Shown: one piece after another, positions 43,511 through 55,320 of the stretch | Layout of the letters: each line of letters starts with the position of its first letter | How positions within the stretch are numbered: position 1 is the stretch's first letter | NCBI GenBank assembly: GCA_016648135.1 | Contig: JADDOH010007936.1 | Span: 1-64,000 of the forward strand | Direction of reading: 5' to 3' | DNA from: Agrypnia vestita | Taxonomy: Eukaryota; Arthropoda; Insecta; Trichoptera; Phryganeidae | Length of the DNA stretch: 64,000 bases | Notes under the pieces: model-generated | What the model was told of the DNA's origin: nothing | Database searches by the model: none | The model's input: only the letters and a program-made list of their open reading frames with translations | Translations under genes and position numbers: made by a program

Positions 43511-43975
43511 ACTGCCATCCACCAAACTCTTCATTTTTTATTAAATGCGAAAAATTCTTGCATCTGAGTAGTATGAAATTACGTATTTTTTTAAGTTTAT
43601 TTTAACTGCCATCCACCAAACCTTTCAATTATTATTAAATGCGAAAAATTCTTGCATCTGAGTAGTATGAAATTACGTATTTTTTCAAGTTTATTTTAAC
43701 TGCCATCCACCAAACTCTTCAATTATTATTAAATGCGAAAAATTCTTGCATCTGAGTAGTATGAAATTACGTATTTTTTCAAGTTTATTTTAACTGCCAT
43801 CCACCAAACCATTCAATTATTATTAAATGCGAAAAATTCTTGCATCTGAGTAGTATGAAATTACGTATTTTTTCAAGTTTATTTTAACTGCCATCCACCA
43901 AACCTTTCAATTATTATTAAATGCGAAAAATTCTTGCATCTGAGTAGTATGAAATTACGTATTTTTTCAAGTGAA
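43511..43975. repeat. 94-bp tandem array (five units)
   Basis: ACTGCCATCCACCAAAC occurs at 43511, 43604, 43699, 43793 and 43887 (periods 93-95). Each unit also has TTATTAAATGCGAAAAATTC, TTGCATCTGAGTAGTATG and AAATTACGTATTTTTTCAAG. Units are almost identical, so amplification is recent. The array has no spacer/repeat split like a CRISPR. Confidence 0.95.
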
Positions 43976-46849
43976 AATATTCAAAATAAAATTTCTTTAT
44001 GAAAATTGTATTCAACAACAATTTTGTGGTTTGCAAAACTTTTCCACGCTAGATTCGAAGCAATTTTTTTCTAGCACTGTGTTACCAAGGCTGTAATTTC
44101 ACCCTGCTAACTCGCAATACGCGTACTATATCTATATAGATTTTATATGTTATACGGATTTGATTACGATGCCCAATTCTTTCTGCCTCAATGAAAATAA
44201 AGTACTTTTACACTGAAAAATAAAGGGACCATACTTCCGGACCCTGCAAACGGGAGTAGCTATTTTAATCTAACGAAGGGAGGTATAAAGTTTCTTCTGG
44301 TAGCTTTAAAGGTTTTTGAGTTTGAAAACGATGGCAAAACTATAGGGATGTTTATATTTAATAATTCAAGTAAATTATTTTAAAAAAAATTACTTTTATT
44401 AAGAATTAAAATAAATGACTAAAAATTCAATGAAATCATCAAAAATATCTACATTTTCGCAACATTCCTTGAATGTGTGTAAATTATTTTTGCTTAAAAC
44501 TGTTTTTTTTAATAAATTGCTATTAATATATATGTAAACTGCAAAATATATATTAAAAAAATTTAAAAAAGCGTTTATGGTAAAAAAAATATATATTCCA
44601 TTATGTTACTGAGGAGCAAACAATCTTTTACAAGATGACAAATTGAAAAAATAATAAACAAGCGTAAGCCCGTGAAAAATCACGAGACATAAAAATTAAT
44701 AACGACTCTTGCATGTTATCTGAGTGACGTAGTCATCATCAGTGTTGTTATTGTAATTCCAGCGTAATTACAGCGAGTTTACCATAATAACAGCGTAATT
44801 CATTCTACGTACAGATGGATGGACATTTAAAATTAATAGAGATGATGTTTTGTAACAATTTTGAAAAAAAACGGTACATCTTCTTATGAAGTGTTACGTT
44901 TGTGTTGTGTACTGATGAAAAAATCCGTGTATGAATGAGCCCAACAAAATTTAATACCTGCACATATCACTTGATGATCTTTGTTACTTATATTAAATAA
45001 CATGACTTATTATAAATATTTTTTTCTATTTAATATAAAGTGATATCTAGTTAATCGTAGATGTACAAAGTTGGGGTGTTTGCCTCGCATAGAAAGTATG
45101 TGTAATTATGTGTTGTGTACATACGTTTTAAGTACTAAATGCCTAAGTAAATATTATAAGACACTATATTATGATATTAATTTACATACTGCTTTCCTTC
45201 ATCTACCTTACTTTGAACTCAGAATCTAATTAAGAATATCTCGAAAATGTTACCAAAGTTTTCAAAATTAGATTTTAGTATGTACAAAATACCTCCCATT
45301 ATCTTTACTGTACATACTGAAGTTCAAAAACTAAATGTTTGCAAAATTTAATAAAATTATTTTTTCTTCATATAGCACTAGCTGTGCCCGAGCGGCTTCG
45401 CATGCGTAGTTTTTTAGTAACTTTTAGTCATATTTTATTTATTTGTGTATTATACTTAACAAATAGATATAAGACGGACTTTTTTATAGAATTTTTTGAG
45501 TTCTAGGACTTCTCCATAAAAAGTATTTAAATACGTCGTAATAACTTCGTCTTACCGTCAAGGCAGCGTTCGTAAAAAAAGCATCTCTCGAAAAATTTTT
45601 CGTCCAGTTTACTTGTAAAATAGGTCATCACGAAAGGCTCTTTTATTTTAACGAGATAGTATATAATTAATGTCCACTCTGAAAGTCTATTGTAAATATT
45701 GGTGAAAGAATTTTTAAAATCAGATGAGTAATTTCGGAGATTACCTCCTACATCCAAATTTACAAACTTTACCTCTTTATACGTATATAATTATAGATTA
45801 TGAAACAACATTTACAACCTGCATGAGCTGGCTTAAGTGATCAATCTACACAATGCAACGTTCACCAATTCGATCGTATGAACACATTCATACATTAAAA
45901 AATTTGTTTGAAAGTATGTTTCGAATCATGAATATTTCATATATTGCACTGGTTTCTGCTAGAGACATCTGTTGTTATTTTTTACTCATTAAAGGTTAGT
46001 ATGCATAGATTTCGCAACTGGTAATGATACTTGTATATTTTATTTTTCTAAGTGGAGTTTTTCATATATAAATAGCTTCATCTTTGTGAGACTTGTATAA
46101 TTTATCCGTGCATTTTATATATATGCGTTCTGTTACTGTCAGATTAAAAATAAAATAATACTCACGTGGAATACATAATACGAGGAATATATAATATTTA
46201 GAGTACAAAAGCATATTCAAAAATATATCCATATACTTATTTATGAATAAATACAAAAAAATATAAAAAACTCTTTTGAATGCAGTCACCGAAGATTACT
46301 TATTGAAAATGGTCTGCATTCCAGATTTCATGTTTCTACTCTTTAAAATCATGTTTCTTTTAAATTTATAGGCTATGTATGTATCCTAAAAAATCTCGAA
46401 TTCAGTACATTAAAAACTTGTAATCCTCGATGACTTTATTAATTTTTTTAGATATTGCTGCTTTTGCTTTATACCCTGTATATCTGAATTTTATATACAG
46501 TTTTCTTAAAACAAAATTGATATGTACCAAAAATTATTGTACTTACTAATAAAAACATAGAAATTTCATTTTGTAATGCCAACATAATTTATTATTATCT
46601 TTACTAGGGACACGATACCGAATAGACAGTATCGGAAAAAAATATCGTACTCGTTTTTACGAGTATGGAGTATCGAGTACATATTATAGGAAAATAAATC
46701 GATGACCAAAAAAAAAAACAGGTCGCCGGAAAAATATATCGAAAAAATCAATATCAATTTCAAAAATGTAGCTTTTGGCAACCATGAAAAAGGTCACCAG
46801 GAAAAAAAATTTCGATACTTTTCGATATGCAAAAAAAGATCACTGGAAA
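43976..46849. other. AT-rich, no recognised gene
   Basis: Includes CTAGCTGTGCCCGAGCGG near 45378, a start word shared in type with 21466 and probably the edge of a dispersed repeat running to about 45640. Short frames (45527-45757, 46062-46289) are unrecognised. A TATCG-rich stretch is near 46610-46800. Confidence 0.5.
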
Positions 46850-47100
46850 AAGGATATAGCATGGAGAACCGGTAGAAGAATCTGTAGTTACTCCAGAAGC
46901 GACGAGAGAACAGCAACCCACGGAGGACCTAGTCTGGGGACCCAGCAGCAGAATCCGGGGTTGGTCACGATACCGCAGGGCGCTGCTCTAGGCGCTTGCC
47001 TAGCTTGTCAGCGAGGATTACTCGTCATTTGTATCCACGCCCCTAAGTGAACCCAATAGGTCGAGCGGATAGAACGCCGCCCGCACGACCGCGTTTTAAT
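46850..47100. other. GC-rich island of unknown nature
   Basis: About 250 bp with much higher GC than the surroundings (GAGAACCGGTAGAAGAATCT, ACGGAGGACCTAGTCTGGGG, GCGCTGCTCTAGGCGCTTGC). Its abrupt borders suggest an inserted or captured fragment. The 91-codon frame 46775-47050 spans it but has no recognisable domain. CCAATAGGTCGAGCGGATAG near 47052 is weakly tRNA-A-box-like, with no B box seen. Confidence 0.35.
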
Positions 47101-48856
47101 TTTTATTTGTATTATATTATCCTTTTTCAAAAAAATCGTGATTCCAAACCAAAATTACTTATGCATTGTAAATTGATTTAAATACTAGCCCCACACTCTA
47201 ATTACCCTAAGTTTTAATTTTCGAAATTTCCGGACCTTACAACAGACGTACAACGAAATTATTATAATATTTGATTGTTTAAAATTTGCTTTCTCAAAAG
47301 CAGCGTGATTCTAATCCAAAATTAATCATAGATTCTAAATTAATTAAAATATTATTTTGACACTATGTTAAAAACTTTTTTAAGAAACTGTTTAATATCA
47401 AAACATTCATCACGAATGATTTGATTGTATATGGCAAATATGTAAATCAGGTAAAACCATAAAAAGCTGATAAAATTATGAAGTATGTCAAAATATCTCA
47501 CGGGACCCAATGTTATAGGTAATCGGCTATTTGTATGTTGACAATTTTGCGCTGAAAGAAAATGACATGAAATTGTGTACCAACTGATGGGTAAAAAAAG
47601 TGTATTGTAAAATGTCACACACACTAACAACTGACAATTTTAATATGACGACGGTACCGTGATGAACATAAAATAACAACGTAATATTTATACCAATGAT
47701 AATAATTTTATTGTCTGTCTGTATACCTGTCCGTATTTTTTTTCTTATTTTTTAAACTTTTTTCTTTTCCTTTATTTTTTCTTTTTTAAATAAGTACTCA
47801 TGCTTTAGAAACTGACATTTAAAAGTACCGTCATTTTTGGACCGGATTACAGCTAGTCTCGTAATATTTTTTTTCTCAGAACGGTTCGAGTACTGTAATT
47901 ATTATTTCATAGAGTGAAATGGTTTGTTAATACGGACTGCTACCTAGTTAGCAGCTTGAATAGCTTAACTTAAGAAACATCACTTTCCTGTTTTTTTTAC
48001 GGTTAGGTACTTATCCATTTCTGTAACGGATCGTTAGTTAAGGACGATAATAAGTTAGGAAGATATAAATGTTATCGTAACTCAAAACGAAATAGAAAAG
48101 TAAACTGTAGGTATTGAAGGCTTGTTAAATATACTTATTCAAAAAGAATATAATTTATAATGAAAGTGTAATTAAATATAATCAAAATTAAAATTCACTT
48201 CATGTCGGTATTCTTGAAAACTTAATATATATTAATTTTCATGCGTCTAAGATACATGAAATATATTTTTTTTATATGGTCTTTTGTCCGATGGATATGA
48301 CCACGAAATTTCCATACAGGATATTTTGGGTTTGATTCCTTATGGGATGACAATAATGGAGTCTCGGTTATTTTTGTGACGTGTTTCGTTACAGTAGTTG
48401 GGCCTTAATACCCGCTTTAGTGAGAAAAAATGTAAAATAAAGTAACACTTAACAGAAATAATTGAATTATAAGAGTGATAAGTATACAAGTACCTACATA
48501 AATATATGAAAAAAAACACACAATTAAAACCTATGACGGTACTTAATGTAGAATATCAATTTATACTTAACTTTGTAGGTAAACAGTAGAAAAAAGTTGA
48601 TTTATTGAAGTTGATTAAATAAAGACTTCAAACTATAAGTGGATGTGGCGTTAACACAATGTTATTCGTGATGTTGTGATCATTAAATAAGATGAAAAAC
48701 ATTAATTTTGTTACCTCTAAGTGACTTTAAAAATATTGTTATATTTTACTACTTAAGTTTTGAGAGTAACACAATCTCCCATCGACAGGTGAAGTACTTA
48801 ACTTAATAATATTATGAATGTTTTTCACTTGATTGAATGACTTCAAACTAAAAACC
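47101..48856. other. AT-rich, no recognised gene
   Basis: T-rich at 47740-47790. No coding or structural signal seen. Confidence 0.55.
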
Positions 48857-48992
48857 AAATTTATTAATCAATTAGAAAGACATACAGAAAAATCTAATAC
48901 ACGAAAAAATATTAGGATACTACTGGGATTCGAACCCAGGCCACCTCCTTTCCGGGGCCGGTGCTCTGACCACTAAGCTATAGCAACCCTCT
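48857..48992 (-). mobile_element. tRNA-derived SINE, family C, copy 1
   Basis: The minus strand has GGTTGCTATAGCTTAGTGG, TCAGAGCACCGGCCCCGG, AAAGGAGGTGGCCTGGGTTC and GAATCCCAGTAGTATCC, then a tail TTTTCGTGTATTAGATTTTT and CTGTATGTCTTTCTAATTG. A-box and B-box are at tRNA spacing, and GGTTGCT pairs with AGTATCC at six of seven positions. The anticodon arm does not fold normally and the tail is shared with 49190-49304. It is therefore a SINE (or SINE-like tRNA relic), not a tRNA gene. Confidence 0.75.
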
Positions 48993-49189
48993 ATGTTTCC
49001 GTGAATATATCGACCTTATATGTAGTTCTCATTTTTATTAATTGATTAATTATTAATTTGTCCATAGAGCAATCCACTTTTTTTGATACGGTAGTTGAAA
49101 TTACTTTGCAATGCCACCGCTAGATGGACGCCAGAATTAAGCGAATAATTCATTTTATTTGGACATACATTTTATACAACAGATATTAT

Positions 49190-49304
49190 ACCGGCCCCGG
49201 AAAGGAGGTGGCCTGGGTTCGTATCCCAGTAGTAACCTCATATTTTTTCGTGAATTAGATTTTTCTGTATGTCTTTCTAATTGATTAATTAATTTGGTTT
49301 TAAA
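49190..49304 (+). mobile_element. tRNA-derived SINE, family C, copy 2 (5'-truncated)
   Basis: It begins within the anticodon-like part (CCGGCCCCGGAAAGGAGGTG), then GCCTGGGTTCGTATCCCAGT, AGTAACC and the same tail as copy 1 (TTTTTTCGTGAATTAGATTT, CTGTATGTCTTTCTAATTGA). It lies in inverted orientation to copy 1 with about 200 bp between. The A-box half is missing. Confidence 0.8.
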
Positions 49305-52300
49305 ATTTCACAGAACTTTGTTCTGAAAAATTACAACTTCACAAATATGAATGTGTTCTTGAATATATATGACTTCAAACTAATTCAAAATGAAGAAATG
49401 TGCAGTGCATTGTTAATTATTTTTATTGATAGACAGATTTGGTATATCCTGATGGATTTCATTATCAGAACAAATGCTCCCCAGCATTTATTACACCTTC
49501 CGTTCTTTAGTTGCTTACGTGGGAGCATTGTTTCCATCGACGTGGACCATTGAATTGAAAGCTAGACCACATTTCACTCACATACAGCGAACATGTGCGG
49601 CCTAATGGTTCGGCGCTGTGTTCGTATGGTGACTAATTGACAACAAATCACATTATCGCTCCCTGTATGCATTGCAAAGGTGGCTGTGCCTCCATTGTCT
49701 ACGATGCGAGATCCTTTATTGTATAAACATAAACTACCGTCATACGAAACAACCCTTAATAAGCATATAAGAAAAAAGGATTAAGAAGTTTTATACAGGT
49801 GGGCAGGTAAATATTGTAAGATATTCAGAAAAAATGTTTTTTTACGTTAATTTGTATATAAGACGCCATCTTACTGCAAAACGCAAACTATTTAATCCAA
49901 TGAAGAATTAAACAAAATAAGAAAGAGATTGGGATATACCTAAAGGGTAACACCACCTTAACATTTTCAAGAAATCATATTTGAGAATCTTTATGTCTTT
50001 GTTTGAAGTTCTAAGAATAATTTGAGTCAAAATTCATTCAAAAATTAAAATTACACACAGAGTTATAACTATTGGAAACGTGGTATGTGAATTTTTAAAC
50101 GAATTATATTATTCTTTCGCATTTTTCCCATAACTCCCTTCTTAAACTTTTGAAGATGATATCTCAAAAACTACTTGCTTAACTGATTTTATTAAAATTT
50201 TGCACACACTTTACTTATAACATTATCTATAAGGCAGCAAGTGATTTTTTGTTGTTGACAAAATAACGAATTTTTAACTTAAATTTTTGAAGTTATACTT
50301 CTTTTGCCGAATTAAGGGTAACATTTTTATTGTAATGGAGCTTTCAATAAATATAATCTTACTAATAGTTATGAAACTTAACCCTTCATTCAATCTTCAT
50401 GCGAATTTGTTATAAACATAAAAACTTCTAAAATTCACAACATGATAATGCGAATAGACTATTTCATATTGTTGCAAAACTGCTCCTCACCATTTCTATG
50501 TGAATTGTTTACTGAGTGACCACTTGTAATACTGCAATGCATACAATCAGAATTTGAATGTGTCAGTTGCCAATTTGTTTTAATATTGTTGTAACAAAAA
50601 TACCAGGTAAAAAAATGTCGAAGACATTTTTATAAAAATTAAAATATAATACAGCAGGAGTAATTATAATAATTTGCAGCAGGTTTGCTAGGTGAGGTGC
50701 CATTTTTTTCTATTTATATTTTATTTCTGGCATGTGGCGATGGATAAATGTTTCATAAACCGTCACAAAACGCCGCAGAAACTTTTTTTGACCTAATCTT
50801 CCGTAGTCATTTCAATTTTGCAGCTCAGGCGCTCATCATCAAATCGAATATTTGGCCATGCATTTATTAAACCAATAATAGTTATCAAACACCACTAAAT
50901 AATTTCCTCATACGTCTTCGCATCGAAAAAACGATACAAATATTAATATTGCTTTTTTTTTAAATGTTTGTCCTTTAAATGTCTCCTTAGACACACATTT
51001 TTTAACAGCATCAAAACAAAACTATTCGATAAATCTGTTTGAAATTTCTCTGGAAATTTTTGAAATAATAAACATGGGTTTTTATCATCCAGCCGTTGTT
51101 TCCTCAAAAAAACTAAAATTGTATGTAGATAGGCTACCCAGCATAAATATTTTCAACGAATAAATTCAAAAAATTATTTGATGCTATATAAACACTTCAT
51201 GTTGCACCGAATCGAGTGAGTACCACTCAATAATCCCCATATTTCTCTGAAATACGCTGAAAAAAGCCGATACTGAACGTGTATTGTTTTAAAAATCAAT
51301 TGTATATATTTATGAATTTGCAGACAATCCTCTAGAAAGAAGCTTTATGAGTCCAGTATTTATAATATCATGTTTTAAATTAATATTAAGAAATAAAAAT
51401 AAATTGTTGAATCGTAATCCATGTAAATGAATATGCGAACAATATTGATGTATTATTATTCCAATAAAGGGCATGGAAACTTAAACCAAAATATCCGTCT
51501 CTGATTCTGCTGAACAGAAAAAAGTTTCCTAGGAAGCGACTGTTCGAGATTTTTTGGATTCAGCATTGTTCAGGTGAGAGAGAGAGTTACATAATCAGAA
51601 TGAACCGCAATTTAAATGTTGCGTAACTATTTTTTTCAGCTGTCCATGAACCTTTTTGGCTTTTGGTTGGGGTTATGGCATTTAGTAAAGGTTCTATTTA
51701 CTGTATTTCTATTAAAATACACTAAATATATTTTGGTTTCATGCGAAATAGGCATAAAAAATAAAATGAAAACGTACAATAACCTAATAAATAATAAGTG
51801 TTCGCTTATTATTTAATAGGCCTATGAAAATTTAACCTGACTGAATGTATATAGTTTTTAAATAAAATATAAACAATATAACCAGAACTATTCCAAAAAT
51901 TTCTACGGTGATTATGTAAATTAAGACACGTAAAAAAATAAATTTTACAAAAGAGATTTAAAAAGTTTAGCCTTACATACAAAAACCGTCTCCTCTTTTA
52001 CGTCAGTTTTTTGTCTGGAAAAAGCAGAATTTTGTTTTTAATTTTCTGTTACGGAGAAGTGTATATTTCCATGTATTGATACAAAAAGTGAAAAATGCAT
52101 TTTTGGTAGACTTCCGAGTTTACGTAGGGACGTCGATTGCAACTGATTAATTTGAAATAAGAAAAAGTGGGTTACAAGGTAGTTTTCTCATCGATGGTGT
52201 ACAATTAACACTCCGAGGAATTATTCACGAAATTAGCCAAACACATGTGAAATATAAACAGAGGGATATTAAAAAACTTTCGCTTTGCTGACATCATGCA

Positions 52301-53628
52301 AGTCACTTTGCAAGTAATATCAAAGACCTACAATTATCGCTGAATTAAATTGTGAAGGCATATGAGAACATCGGATTTAAAGTCAATTCTATTTCTGTGC
52401 ATTAAAAAGATACTCTGGAGCCATAAGCTTAGTTCAAAACTTCAAATTCGAATAGTTCGATGTTAAATGTTCTTTTTATTGTTTTTTTTTCAATACGTAC
52501 AAAGACGTAATTAAAGCATAAGAGTCACATCAATATTCATACTACTTTCAAAATAAGCTAAACGCTTGTTATTTGAAAACACAACTAACTTGCTAATCAA
52601 AATAAAAAAAGAAAATTTTATTGCAATTGACAATATAATCATTGATATAACAGAGTTTAATCATACAACTTCGTTGAATGATTTTGCCTTTTATAATACA
52701 ATAATATATTCTACATTACAACAGTACAATATACAATACATAATATGATATTATTTAAATGAAATTATGTTATACCATCATGCACAAAACGTATGGGCAT
52801 GTAATGCCCGAATTTGTGCCAAAGGAAAAAAAGTTGTTTCGAATAAGATTAAGACAAGAAAGTTACCAAAATAATTAACATATAAAAACAAAAAAAGGAA
52901 AATATTATAGTTCTAAAAGACACCTAAACTCTTGGCCAAGAATTGTGACCATGGTATGGACAGTGTTGTGAAGATATTTTCATTGGACAGGCGATTCTAA
53001 GATATTCACACTTTTCTTTATGTTGCGGCAACTCATTTCCAAGTTTTCCGGCGCAATTAACTTATTCACACTATTGCACCATTTCTCAGCAAGGTTCTGT
53101 GATACTTTTCTTCTGATACTTCCTATAATTTATTTGAATTTTTTTCTTTGTCCACCCTGTTATTTAAGTGGGTAAAAAACTTTTCAGATAAAGTTTTTAT
53201 CATCCGCACATATGCAGTATTTTACCTATCATAATCGGTGCTTCAGGATCGTTGTTTTAACAATGAAAATGTTTGGTTCTTTCAGGACACTTAAGATTCA
53301 TCTGCGCTGTTCTCACTTTGTATCTTATCTTCAAGCGTCTGTTGTGGTATTTCTCTAAGCACTTTAGGTTGCGGCTATATAACAACGGTGCGGGCAATAA
53401 TATGGAACAGTAGACTAACGCTTTGGCGCATTTGCGCAGTTTTTGGTTTTTCAAATACGAGTGATTTTAGTTTGCCGAAGGCGCTACTTGCACTTTGGAA
53501 CACTTACGCACTTAAGCACTTACGGATAATTTTGTTGCCTTAAGATTATTGAGGAGGAACCAGCGACCGTTGTTACCAGACATACGTTATAGTATCACAC
53601 CTGAAATATTTTATGTAGATGTACACTA
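49305..53628. other. AT-rich, no recognised gene
   Basis: A slightly GC-richer patch at 49540-49720 (GTGCGGCCTAATGGTTCGGC, TGCAAAGGTGGCTGTGCC) has no frame of note. The stretch 49930-50420 has long T/A runs with repeated AAAACTT/AAATTTTG words. Frames at 51616-51816 and 52566-52748 are low complexity. I see no exon-like signal. Confidence 0.5.
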
Positions 53629-54050
53629 CAGTAAGTAAGAAGGTTCGGATATTATGACATTTGAGTTCAGGGTATTTTGGCAAATAATGACAAAGGTTAT
53701 ACAGGCACAAACAAATTTGTAAGTAAAACATTTTAGTACAAGATATCAGGTTATATCGTTAAATAGCGCCCCGAATAAAATATATGAATACCATATTTAT
53801 AACTATGAGGTAAGAAGTACCCTGATTATTTACAGAGCTTCAGAGCGTATGGCAGAAGAAATTACCCGCAAAAAGCGTCTGGCAATAATTAATATGGGTT
53901 TACAATACCTACTGTACAGTACTGTACCATTGAACGTATTAAAAAATAAGGTGTTTTATTTTTAAGTTTTACTTACACATTGTAGTACCTGTTATCTGCC
54001 AAAACACCCCGAACTCAAATATCATAATATCCAAATCTTCTTACTTCCTA
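53629..54050. mobile_element. 422-bp foldback element with long TIRs
   Basis: The left arm starts CAGTAAGTAAGAAGGTTCGG; the complement of the right end reads TAGGAAGTAAGAAGATTTGG. Inverted homology continues through ATATTATGACATTTGAGTTC (right: ATATTATGATATTTGAGTTC), GGGTATTTTGGCAAATAA (right: GGGTGTTTTGGCAGATAA) and GTAAGTAAAAC. The left end is preceded by TA and the right end followed by TA, so a TA target is plausible though the right end is mutated. It has no coding capacity. Confidence 0.7.
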
Positions 54051-54576
54051 TAAAAAAGACGTATATATCAACAGAAATTATTTCAGCTCTATACTATGAA
54101 ATAAGTCTGGCAGTCGCTAGCTCTTCCTCTACCTGTTACACTATCGTTACCAAAAAGATTATAATATCAATGAACGTTTACATTTATTATTTTATCTTAA
54201 ATCATATTTTTTAAGGTGCATAAAAAACCTCGCAATAATTTTAAGTGCAGCATGAAAAACAAAATGGTATTACTTAACTTGAGATGAAAGAAGATCAAGT
54301 GAATTTTTAAGTATTAGTTTTATTATGAAATCACATACTTTTTTAGGTTTCAAATTATGAATTTTATTTTACGATAAAAAAAAAATTGGAATGAATATCG
54401 ATCCTCGAATAACGAAAAATATTGGTCGCATACACACAGGCAGGATACCCCAGAAAACTCTCACTAGAAGATAGATACTTAATGGAAACCTACAATTTTT
54501 TTTCACTACATGCCGTTAGTCCTATATTTTTCGCAATCTTAATAGACAACATATTTTAAATCGAAGTTACTTTGAC
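54051..54576. other. AT-rich spacer
   Basis: No recognised feature. Confidence 0.55.
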
Positions 54577-54680
54577 AGGAAATGTTCCGGGTTCGTATCC
54601 TGAATTTTTTTTGAATGAAAGATTTTTTTTGTGTTTCTGACTGAATCATCTAATTTGAATTATTGATTAATATAATTGAA
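54577..54680 (+). repeat. Possible degenerate SINE family C copy
   Basis: GTTCCGGGTTCGTATCCTGA resembles the B-box part of family C, followed by GAATGAAAGATTTTTTTTGT and ATTATTGATTAAT, which parallel the family C tail in order. The match is weak and the head is missing. Confidence 0.3.
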
Positions 54681-54825
54681 ATTGAATTAATGTGTTACAT
54701 CATATAAGGGGTACAAAAGCAAAAGCAGCAATATCCCCTTGAGATGTTTCTGAGATGAATATAAAAAAAACCCGTCACTACTCAACGGAATATCTCTGGA
54801 ATCTAAAAAATACAAAATAAAAAAC

Positions 54826-55320
54826 ACCAGGCACTGAAGATCAGCTACCCTTATAGGCACTAATATTGCATCGTCTGCATATAGTAGGCAGTTCTTCACT
54901 TCTAGTTCCTTCATTTCTTTCATACAATTGTCCATATATAAATTGAAAAGCCATAGTGACATTACGCATCCAGTAGATTGAAATCAGTAAAAATGTGGAG
55001 GAATGAACAAATAAGAAGTTAATATTATGCTGGCTATGGTAGACATAATAAAGAAAGAAGTGCTGACATGGTTTCGTGATATAGAACATATAAGCGCGGA
55101 AAGGATGGTCAAGAAAATATATGGGAGGAGTTGTTGTTAAGGGCGCCCGCAAAAGACCTGACATGATCAAATACTACAAATATTGAAATATGCCTCCGTT
55201 AAAAGCCTCAACAACTATAGAGCTTGAATAGTCGAAACAAAAGTGATGTACAAGATAGAAGAATATGGCGTTCTATTCTCTCTGCCTACCCCTGCGCGGA
55301 AAGGCCGTTGTCTTCTGTTG
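54826..55320. pseudogene. LINE copy with head-to-head inversion (twin priming)
   Basis: This is the same LINE family as 36463-37926 in two opposed pieces. The minus-strand piece (54826-54972) reads MSLWLFNLYMDNCMKEMKE, LLYADDAIL and VADLQCLV, i.e. motif B to just past motif C. The plus-strand piece (about 54990-55320) reads RNEQIRS and, in broken frames, continues through the W-x-x-x-IEH and RAPAKDLT region to SAYPCAERP. In the intact copy these parts are colinear, with about 420 bp between that are missing here. A 5' part inverted against the 3' part with loss at the junction is the signature of twin priming. Stops and frameshifts make it inactive. Confidence 0.8.

Noticed and set aside
43511..43975. 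CRISPR-like array
   Set aside because: Units are repeated in full with no variable spacers.
48914..48990. Functional tRNA gene on the minus strand
   Set aside because: The acceptor nearly pairs, but the anticodon arm does not fold normally and a tail shared with a second copy shows a SINE.
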